Below, one piece after another: positions 54,216-61,551 of a DNA stretch of 64,000 nt (positions are counted from its first letter, which is position 1; each line of letters opens with the position of its first letter). Below the pieces are notes generated by a model that was not told the origin of the DNA, ran no database searches, and saw nothing but the letters and a program-made list of their open reading frames with translations. Where the stretch lies: positions 1 through 64,000 of the forward strand of contig CALFWO010000047.1 in the NCBI GenBank assembly GCA_937928045.1, given 5' to 3'. A program made the translations under genes and the position numbers. The DNA comes from an uncultured Saprospiraceae bacterium. Lineage in GTDB: Bacteria; Bacteroidota; Bacteroidia; Chitinophagales; Saprospiraceae.

Positions 54216-55015
54216 TTTAGTTTTACTTTTTTGTATGAAACTACCTTGACACTGTAGTCTTTGGTATCTATTTCCGTCCAGTCGATATGTCGACCGTAGG
54301 CCGAACCTCCAGTTAAGTGGATGACATCAATGTTGTATTTCTTTTCATCTGCAGGGAATCTTTCTATGAAATGAATATGCCCAAACAAAAGGATATTGAT
54401 TCCTTGAACAATTTTGAGCAGTTGCTTTTTATCCTTCAAACGAAGGAGTCTAGGACGATAGGAAAATTTTAATGGATGATGATGCAAGTAAACGATAATT
54501 ACTGGCAGTTTTTCTTTGTTTCTTATTTCTTGTAAAATTAATTCTAACTCATCCAATTGTTCTGCTCCTAGCTCACCAGTTGTTCCAGGGCCAGATTCTG
54601 CGGCCATAGAATCTAAGCCAATGAAATAATGATTTTTAAATTGATGTACAATTGGGAAATCATGAAGCTCATTATCTTCTGGGCCATAATAATTATTTTC
54701 CGCTGGCAATAAGCTTTTGAAATAATTATTGAATCTAAATCTTCCAGTGATCACTGGGCCGATTCCAAAGGCCTTAAGATCATGATTGCCCGGACATATC
54801 ATCAATGGAAATCCAGAATCTTTTAGCGGTTGCAAAATTTTTCTAGCCTCATGAAACGACCTTTTGCTAGTGGAAGTTTCTAAAATATCGCCGGTCAGAA
54901 CTATACAGGGTTTACTTTTTACTCTTTTGTAATGACTAATTATTTTTGTTACCAACAATTCAGGATTATCCTCAGTTTCTGGGTAGTGCAGGTCGCTGAT
55001 GTGCAATATTTTCAT
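54212..55015 (-). CDS. Calcineurin-like metallophosphoesterase
   Basis: A 267-residue cytoplasmic metallophosphoesterase. Metal motifs are complete: 'ISDLHY' (D-x-H), 'LTGDI' (GD), 'PGNHD', 'YLHHHP' and 'FGHIH'. Its layout resembles the CpdA/Icc class III cyclic-nucleotide phosphodiesterases, but the substrate cannot be fixed from sequence. It starts 18 bases after the sortilin-like gene on the same strand and is likely co-transcribed with it. Confidence 0.9.
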   Translation of the reverse strand: MKILHISDLHYPETEDNPELLVTKIISHYKRVKSKPCIVLTGDILETSTSKRSFHEARKILQPLKDSGFPLMICPGNHDLKAFGIGPVITGRFRFNNYFKSLLPAENNYYGPEDNELHDFPIVHQFKNHYFIGLDSMAAESGPGTTGELGAEQLDELELILQEIRNKEKLPVIIVYLHHHPLKFSYRPRLLRLKDKKQLLKIVQGINILLFGHIHFIERFPADEKKYNIDVIHLTGGSAYGRHIDWTEIDTKDYSVKVVSYKKVKLN

Positions 55016-55033
55016 AAGAGATTAATTCTGAAT

Positions 55034-58000
55034 TTATGGCTTAATCTCTTTTGCTTGTTTCAAGAAAAGAGCTGGTAAATCAGCTGCTTTATACATTTCG
55101 TTAAATTCATTAATGTCTACGTCTATTATTTTGTTCATTTCTTTTTTATGTAGGTTCCATTCAGCGATTAACTCTTTTAGTCGAAGCTTAACGCCGCCTG
55201 TTGGCTTTGGCGCTGTTTCGTCTATACGACCTTGTAACATCATTAACTGCGAATTGAGTTTGTTTTCGAAATTGATTACATCTTGAAATGTTTTTTGCTT
55301 GACTTGGACTACCTGACTCTCCCACTCCTTCAGCAAATTCATAACTTCTGTTCCTTTTTCCTTCAAATCTTTTAGTTCAGTATCTTTCTTAATGAATTCC
55401 AATTGACCCTTTAATTGTTTTTTGACAGATCTAAATTCATTAACCGCTTCATTAATGTCTTTAACAGAATTCGCAATGTTGTTTAAAAGTTTTTGTTGTT
55501 CTAAATAATCTTCAAGAGTAGCCTTGACTCGAGGGTCTGCTTTAATCTCAAATTCTTGGGTTTGAATTTGATCCTCATTTGTCAATCTTACGGAATAAAT
55601 TCCTGGGGCAACTCTTGAACCTTGGTAACCGCCTAAAACAAATAAACCATCAACTGCTGGCATCTGATCTCTTCTCATGTCCCAACTCATTCTATTCAAA
55701 TGTGGTTTTGAAGGAATTACTTTGGGCTTCGAAGGTCCGCCTGGCCAGCTTTTAAATTTCTTATCTTTTTTATTTGTCATTGTTCGAACTACAACTCCAT
55801 TCTCATCAATAATCTCAAGCTTTAAATCAGAACTATCCGTAAAATTATTTGGTAAATAATAATCAATGGTAACACCAGGTAATGGATTTTGTCCGTTGAA
55901 TTTTGAATTCTTTTCTTGTGAAAGTGCAAATTTAAAAGTGGTATTGGGTTTATACAAATGCATTTGAGTACTATCCATTTTTTCACTTGAAGCTTGTAGT
56001 GCTCCTATGTCATCCAATATCCAAAACGCTCTGCCTGAGGTAGCCGCAATGAGGTCATTGTCTTTTATATATAAATCTGTAATCGGACACATTGGTAAAT
56101 TGCCTTGAAAGGCATTCCAGGAATTACCATCATTAAATGATATATATAAACCGCGTTCTGTTCCGGCAAAAAGCAAACCTGGCTGGGTTCTATCTTCTCT
56201 TACCACTCGAACATAATTATCAGCAGGAATTCCATTGGTTATTGATGTCCAAGTTTTTCCTTGATCCAATGTTTTATAAATCATAGGTTTATGATCATCA
56301 TACTTGTACTTGGTGACTGCCAAAAAAGCTTTGTCGGCGTCATGAGGCGATACTTCAATCGCATTGATTAACGATTCTCCAGTAATATTTGGACTAATAT
56401 TCAACCAGTTCTCTCCTGAGTCATTTGTAAGATGAACGAGTCCATCATCAGTCCCAATCCAAATTTGTCCTTCTTGATGAGGCGAAGGCGCAATGTAACT
56501 TATAGTGTTATAAATTTCACCACCTGCAGCTTCATTAGTGAACGGTATTCCAGCAGCCCCATGTTTATTAGCATCATTTCTTGTCAAATCAGGACTTATT
56601 TCAATCCAGTCGTATCCGCCGTTGGAAGATTGTAAAAGTTTGTTAGCTCCATGATAAATGATTTGCGGATTTACGACATCATGTGCCAATGGCCCGTTCC
56701 AATTAAATCTATATTTCTGTTGATCAGGGTTTGATCCTAGATTCACAGAAGGATAAGCCATGATATCTTTTGTTGTCTTCGTTGCACGATCGTAAACATC
56801 AATAAATCCTTGAATTGTGGTTCCGTATATTTTCTGTGGATCATCCGGATTATTGAATGCAATAAAAGCGGATTCACCTCCCGCGACTGGATACCAATCA
56901 TTGGCGGTAATAGAGCCGCTATTTGTACTGCTTGCTATACATACTGTACTATTGTCTTGTTGTCCTCCATAGACATGATATGGGAATTGATTGTCCGCGA
57001 TCACACGATAGAATTGAGCCGTTGGTTGATTATTCTGCGACGACCAACTATTACCTCCATTGAATGTAATACAAGCTCCACCGTCATTCGCCAAAATGAT
57101 GTTCTTTGGGTTATTAGGATTGATCCATAAATCATGTTGATCCGAATGTGGATTGGAAATGGGAATAAAGGTTTTTCCACCGTCGGTAGATTTAAGCATC
57201 GGTGCATTTAGCACATATACAACATCTTCATTCAAAGGATCTGCGAATATTTCAATATAGTACCAAGCACGAGCCACCGTAACCCGCGTTGAATTTACTT
57301 GTTTCCAACTTTCGCCAGCATCGTCCGATCTGTAGACTCCTCCTTTTTCACCTTCAGCCTCTATGTTTGCAAAAACCCTATTGGAATTCGCTGGAGAGAC
57401 ATCTACTGCGATTTTCCCCAATAAGTCAGGCAGCCCTTTATTTATTTTTTTCCAAGTTAGACCTGCATCAGTTGATTTGTAAATTGAAGAATTTGGTCCG
57501 CCAGATCTCACTTGCCAAGGAAACCTTTGGTTGTCCCAAAATGCTGCATATAAAATTCGTGGATTATTCGCATCCATACTGATATCTGATGCACTTGCAG
57601 TTTCATCTACAAACAACAATTGTTGCCAACTATTTCCGCCATCTTTCGATTGGTAAATTCCTCTTTCTTTAGACCCTTTCCAAACGGCTCCTTGTACGGC
57701 AACATAAACCCAATCTGGATTGCTTGGGTGAACAATTATTTTAGCGATGTGCCTAGAATTTTTAAGCCCAATGTGTTTCCAAGTTTTTCCTTCATCAGTA
57801 GACTTATAAAGACCATCTCCATGAGAGCTCATAACGCCTCTAACTGCGTGCTCACCGGTTCCTACGTAAATAACATTTTGATCAGAAGGAGCGATTGCTA
57901 ATGCTCCGATTGAATTGGTATTTAAAAAACCGTCAGATATATTAGACCAAGTAATTCCGGCGTCTGTCGTTTTCCAGATTCCTCCGCCCACAGATCCGAA

Positions 58001-58231
58001 ATAGTATTTCTGGTCGTCACCAATTACGCCAATCGCTGCGTTTGAACGACCTCCTCTGAATGGTCCAATGTTGCGCCATTTCAAAGCTTCAAAATTAGTA
58101 GCCTTGAAATGTGAAGAGGCATCGTTATTTACAACAGGTTGGGTCGTTCTCTTTTTTTTCTTTTTCTGTGCACTTGTTGGTAGGCAAAAAAGAGAGACGA
58201 TTAAGATGGTAAAGATTGATCGAAAGCGCAT
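55034..58231 (-). CDS. Second exported sortilin/VPS10-like BNR propeller protein
   Basis: A 1065-residue exported protein with a signal peptide 1-21 and a Lys-rich stretch (KKKKKRT) directly after it. A BNR propeller region at about 50-740 carries many motifs ('STDEGKTW', 'SKDGGNSW', 'STDAGLTW', 'SDDAGESW', 'TNDSGENW', 'TLDQGKTW'). The helical C-terminal part at about 880-1065 resembles that of the paralog at 47773-51114 ('WRNIGPFRGGRSN' versus 'WRSIGPAFASGRI' near the N-terminus). Its function is unknown; it is probably a periplasmic or surface scaffold or lyase-like protein. It is followed by the phosphoesterase gene. Confidence 0.85.
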   Translation of the reverse strand: MRFRSIFTILIVSLFCLPTSAQKKKKKRTTQPVVNNDASSHFKATNFEALKWRNIGPFRGGRSNAAIGVIGDDQKYYFGSVGGGIWKTTDAGITWSNISDGFLNTNSIGALAIAPSDQNVIYVGTGEHAVRGVMSSHGDGLYKSTDEGKTWKHIGLKNSRHIAKIIVHPSNPDWVYVAVQGAVWKGSKERGIYQSKDGGNSWQQLLFVDETASASDISMDANNPRILYAAFWDNQRFPWQVRSGGPNSSIYKSTDAGLTWKKINKGLPDLLGKIAVDVSPANSNRVFANIEAEGEKGGVYRSDDAGESWKQVNSTRVTVARAWYYIEIFADPLNEDVVYVLNAPMLKSTDGGKTFIPISNPHSDQHDLWINPNNPKNIILANDGGACITFNGGNSWSSQNNQPTAQFYRVIADNQFPYHVYGGQQDNSTVCIASSTNSGSITANDWYPVAGGESAFIAFNNPDDPQKIYGTTIQGFIDVYDRATKTTKDIMAYPSVNLGSNPDQQKYRFNWNGPLAHDVVNPQIIYHGANKLLQSSNGGYDWIEISPDLTRNDANKHGAAGIPFTNEAAGGEIYNTISYIAPSPHQEGQIWIGTDDGLVHLTNDSGENWLNISPNITGESLINAIEVSPHDADKAFLAVTKYKYDDHKPMIYKTLDQGKTWTSITNGIPADNYVRVVREDRTQPGLLFAGTERGLYISFNDGNSWNAFQGNLPMCPITDLYIKDNDLIAATSGRAFWILDDIGALQASSEKMDSTQMHLYKPNTTFKFALSQEKNSKFNGQNPLPGVTIDYYLPNNFTDSSDLKLEIIDENGVVVRTMTNKKDKKFKSWPGGPSKPKVIPSKPHLNRMSWDMRRDQMPAVDGLFVLGGYQGSRVAPGIYSVRLTNEDQIQTQEFEIKADPRVKATLEDYLEQQKLLNNIANSVKDINEAVNEFRSVKKQLKGQLEFIKKDTELKDLKEKGTEVMNLLKEWESQVVQVKQKTFQDVINFENKLNSQLMMLQGRIDETAPKPTGGVKLRLKELIAEWNLHKKEMNKIIDVDINEFNEMYKAADLPALFLKQAKEIKP

Positions 58232-58333
58232 AATTAGTTTTTTGGTGACAGCTCAATTGCCGTCTCAAAATACAAAAATGCTTTGAGCAATATTTATAAA
58301 TTTAAAAATGAATTGGTAAGAATTTTTCGATCT

Positions 58334-60013
58334 TTATTCAAATCCAATATCCAAAATGTTGAAATTTTGAAGTTTGCCAGGACCTAACAACTTTACTTCT
58401 TTTTGAGTTACAATATTTTGAATTGTTAGATGACCATTATTAATCAAGTTACCTTCAATTGTTAAAGCCTCCGAAGCAAAGGTTACGGATTTTTGACGAA
58501 TCGTTAAATTTGCTGAATTTAGAATATTTAAATTTTCATTTAGATCAACAACCAAAGAATTAATCGTAGCGCTATTGGAAATACTTAAAGGTATTATGCT
58601 TCCTGAAATATTTACATCATCACATGGAAGAGGAGTTCGTCCTAAACTCCAATTTAGAGCATCTGCCCAATCTCCAGTATTGTCCAAATATTGATTAGTA
58701 GCACTTGATTGAATATCTATATTTAGAATTAGAGTATCACCTTTTGCATCGAGCTCGCTGTAAGGAATAATTTGTAAGATATGGGTCGTAGCTGAGTTAT
58801 CCCATAAGACCGTAGCCTCTTTAGAATAAGGAGAGGTTTGGAGAAAAGTTCCACCCGTCACTATCCAATCAAAGTATTTTCCAGTACCGTCCGGTAACGA
58901 ATAAGTTTGTTCCAGTCCACCAGTACAGATTAATTCTAAACCATAAATGGTATCATAGACTGGTTTTAATTCTTGATCGTGAAACCATTCCGAAATACCA
59001 GGAATGATATCGTCATGCAAAGCTGAACTACCATCTTCATGAACACCATGACCTCTATTCGTGTAGCTATTAAATTGATATGGAAGTCCTAAGCTATTTG
59101 CCTTGTTGGATATTGGTAGGGATCCATAACTTGTTGGAAGATCAGAGCCAATAACCAATATGAGTATTGAACCAAATGGTTCCCCAGAATCATAAGGCAC
59201 AGTGCCATCATCTTCAGAATGAAACATAATTAGTTTTGGATCATTTTCAGTCTCCATATAATTTACATCGCCAATACCTCCTGCTAGGCTAAACAGTGCA
59301 TTTGCATGACCATCAAAAGTTTGATTGTCTCCAACGCAATCTAGACATTGTAGATCCGGAATAGGTGTTCCATCTTGACTCCATGCAAAAGTAGATAATG
59401 GACGCTCAGATTCTTTTTCTAAGTATGCATTGTGTAGTGCAATGAAACATCCTGCGCTATGTCCTCCTAAATAAATCTGATCAGGATCAATTCTGTATTG
59501 ATTGGCACCAGCAGCATCTTCTCTGAAAAACCTTACTGCTGAACGACCATCTTGAACTCCTCGATATACAGCACGTTTGGAAAGATCTTCGTCAAAAATA
59601 TTCATACCAAGTCGGTAATCTATACTCGCCGTTACAAATCCTCTTTTAGCCAATTCTTGAGCTAGTAGTCTAATGCTCCAATATGTTCTTTCCCCAGATA
59701 AGAATCCTCCGCCAAAGGCTAAAATGACTAAAGGTCTTTTGCTTAAGGTATCCCCCTGTGGCTCAAAAATATCCATCTTTAGATCGATTGGAGTTGTTGC
59801 GAACTCATCGACATTTAATGGAAGGCCTGTAATAAATTCATAAAATCCTCCACCGGGATTGGGTTGTGGTACCGCAGTGCTAAACTGAATATCATTTGTC
59901 TCGTTTATCGCAGTAAATATTTCACTGGTATATCTTCCAGCTGGTGGTTGAGCAATAGCTACGACATACAGAAATACGAATAAAAGAACTGAAGATATTT
60001 TAGAAAAATTCAT
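58334..60013 (-). CDS. Secreted alpha/beta hydrolase (carboxylesterase-like) with beta-rich C-terminus
   Basis: A 559-residue exported protein using the ATG at 60013; the in-frame TTG at 60016 is less likely. It has a signal peptide of about 1-22 and an alpha/beta-hydrolase domain at about 60-345. 'FGGGFLSGE' is the oxyanion region, 'GGHSAG' the nucleophile elbow, 'SEDDGTVPYDSG' the acidic region and 'NRGHGVHEDG' the His. About 210 beta-rich residues of PKD/surface type follow. No T9SS sorting domain is visible at the C-terminus ('LDIGFE'). The start overlaps the stop of the upstream gene as TGATG, indicating translational coupling. Confidence 0.82.
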   Translation of the reverse strand: MNFSKISSVLLFVFLYVVAIAQPPAGRYTSEIFTAINETNDIQFSTAVPQPNPGGGFYEFITGLPLNVDEFATTPIDLKMDIFEPQGDTLSKRPLVILAFGGGFLSGERTYWSIRLLAQELAKRGFVTASIDYRLGMNIFDEDLSKRAVYRGVQDGRSAVRFFREDAAGANQYRIDPDQIYLGGHSAGCFIALHNAYLEKESERPLSTFAWSQDGTPIPDLQCLDCVGDNQTFDGHANALFSLAGGIGDVNYMETENDPKLIMFHSEDDGTVPYDSGEPFGSILILVIGSDLPTSYGSLPISNKANSLGLPYQFNSYTNRGHGVHEDGSSALHDDIIPGISEWFHDQELKPVYDTIYGLELICTGGLEQTYSLPDGTGKYFDWIVTGGTFLQTSPYSKEATVLWDNSATTHILQIIPYSELDAKGDTLILNIDIQSSATNQYLDNTGDWADALNWSLGRTPLPCDDVNISGSIIPLSISNSATINSLVVDLNENLNILNSANLTIRQKSVTFASEALTIEGNLINNGHLTIQNIVTQKEVKLLGPGKLQNFNILDIGFE

Positions 60014-60450
60014 CAATTTCTATTTAAACTATTTTCAAAATAGGGTTTCAGAACACTTTGGAATTTCAGGTCAGTTTTGAACTTTGCTTGCAATTCTAAA
60101 TACAATGGATAGTCGAAATTATTCTCCACGACCAAAGCTTTAGTAAATTCTTCTTTTTCTCTCATCGCTTTAGTTCTCTGCGACTTAAGGTCATTAATAA
60201 ATGCCAATTCATTGGCTTCTAAATCTGGAAGATCATCTACTAAAGATAAATGCAAGATCTCCCTGTATCTAAGAAGACTAATGGCATGAGTGGTCAGTAA
60301 ATCTTGGAAATTAGCTTCTGTATCAGGTTTGAATGCTTTAACATCGAAATAAAGATCGGTAAATTGCTGAAGATCTGAACTACTGTAAGCATTTTGAGCA
60401 TTTGCCATAGAAAAGCAAATCAATACCAATAAAAATGTAAGGATTCTCAT
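60013..60450 (-). CDS. Small exported helical protein, unrecognised
   Basis: A 145-residue protein, starting at the ATG at 60450 because it gives a clean signal peptide ('MRILTFLL...MANAQ'). The 24 codons upstream in frame do not. The mature part is helical and charged, rich in Leu and Glu, with no Cys, resembling a small periplasmic four-helix protein. No family was recognised. The downstream hydrolase begins at its stop codon (TGATG), so they are one operon. Confidence 0.7.
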   Translation of the reverse strand: MRILTFLLVLICFSMANAQNAYSSSDLQQFTDLYFDVKAFKPDTEANFQDLLTTHAISLLRYREILHLSLVDDLPDLEANELAFINDLKSQRTKAMREKEEFTKALVVENNFDYPLYLELQAKFKTDLKFQSVLKPYFENSLNRN

Positions 60451-60664
60451 GTATGTGTTTATTCGAAAGCCTTTTAAAGATAGAATTATTTCTTGAATGA
60501 TACAAAGTTTTATCATCTCCAATAATAAATTGGGAATACTGACTTAGAATAATCTGAATAAATTTTTCTTAAACAAATTATGTTCAAGAGACTTGTAGGA
60601 AGTATTCAATATTCTGGCAAGAATAATACTGAGGTATGTAAGATAATGATATGGTAAAAAAAAA

Positions 60665-60690
60665 GGGATTGAAATAGATCAATCCCTCTT
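60665..60690 (-). terminator. Intrinsic terminator after the 233-residue gene
   Basis: GGGATTGA and TCAATCCC pair around a 6-base loop. Long A and T runs flank the stem, so on the minus strand a T-run follows. It lies about 20 bases after the stop at 60710. Confidence 0.85.
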
Positions 60691-60709
60691 TTTTTTATTG
60701 AATCAAGTA

Positions 60710-61411
60710 TTATTTACATTCTGTTGCGAATGTGTGAACGTGATTTACAAATTCAGACCATTTGGGATCTAACTTTGAAACAGATTTGCAAGAGCTAAAA
60801 AACCCTTGAAATTCAGTGTCGTAATCTTTTTTCTTCAATCTAACTGCAGCCTTGGCGCTCTGTTTTTTGACATAATACGATTTGTCTAAACCGCCAACTA
60901 CGGATACACCACCAACTCCTAGTGACATCGTCTCTCCAGCTTGAAAATCCTGGTAAACTTTTATTTTATCACTGAAATGAGGATTTAACAATTGCATCAA
61001 TAATACCAATCTTTTTTTCTTTAACATCACTGGAGTACTTTCCATGTAAACATAACCTCTTCCGAATAATTCTTGATTAAGATCGTCATTATCCCACTTT
61101 GTTGCGTCATTCAAAAAACTGAAAGAGTTAGCAATCTTACTGCCTCCAGATTGTGGTAAATACATGTAAGCAATTTCCTCAGGCTTTAATTTGATGCTTT
61201 TTCCATTGGCATCCTTTAATTTTACCTCTTCAATAATACCTTTCTTGCGATCTAAATCTTTTATGGTACCCTCAATCGTAGAGCCATCTTTCATTGTAAT
61301 GTAAGATGTCTTTTTATGACTGAATGTGTTTACCGGTGTCAATAAATTTTGTGCAAGCATTGATCCAGCAAATACTAGGATTGAGCAAAATGTTAAAATT
61401 CCTTTTTTCAT
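60710..61411 (-). CDS. Exported protein of unknown function
   Basis: A 233-residue exported protein with a signal peptide 1-20 (ends 'MLAQ'). The N-terminal part ('SYITMKDGSTIEGTIKDLDRKKG') looks like a short beta-barrel (SH3-like) segment often found in Bacteroidota proteins annotated as hypothetical. The C-terminal part is basic with two late Cys. It has its own promoter-like boxes and terminator. I do not recognise a function. Confidence 0.75.
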   Translation of the reverse strand: MKKGILTFCSILVFAGSMLAQNLLTPVNTFSHKKTSYITMKDGSTIEGTIKDLDRKKGIIEEVKLKDANGKSIKLKPEEIAYMYLPQSGGSKIANSFSFLNDATKWDNDDLNQELFGRGYVYMESTPVMLKKKRLVLLMQLLNPHFSDKIKVYQDFQAGETMSLGVGGVSVVGGLDKSYYVKKQSAKAAVRLKKKDYDTEFQGFFSSCKSVSKLDPKWSEFVNHVHTFATECK

Positions 61412-61436
61412 ATCTGAATTGTTTGTGTGTGAAGTG

Positions 61437-61464
61437 CAAAAATAACAAAATTCATTTTTCCAAA
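61437..61464 (-). promoter_or_regulatory. Promoter-like boxes of the 233-residue exported protein
   Basis: On the minus strand TTTG (61464-61461) is followed after 16 bases by TATTTTTG (61444-61437), which fits TAnnTTTG. The spacing is slightly short. The ATG is 25 bases beyond the -7 box. Confidence 0.4.
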
Positions 61465-61485
61465 GAAAGGTTAACTATAAACAAA

Positions 61486-61513
61486 GGGAAGCCGGCTTTT
61501 CAGCCGGCTTCCC
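61486..61513 (-). terminator. GC-rich terminator hairpin after the repeat protein
   Basis: GGGAAGCCGGCT and AGCCGGCTTCCC form a perfect 12-bp stem with a 4-base loop. On the minus strand TTTGTTT follows. It lies about 40 bases after the stop at 61552. Confidence 0.8.
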
Positions 61514-61551
61514 AATTACTATTCAACCAATATTAATAGCTCATAAATATG

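Noticed and set aside
56432-57901. Plus-strand frames opposite the second sortilin-like gene
   Set aside because: They mirror a well-supported coding strand with BNR motifs throughout.
60013-60522. Upstream start at 60522 for the 145-residue exported protein
   Set aside because: The extra 24 residues would bury the signal peptide; the ATG at 60450 gives a standard one.
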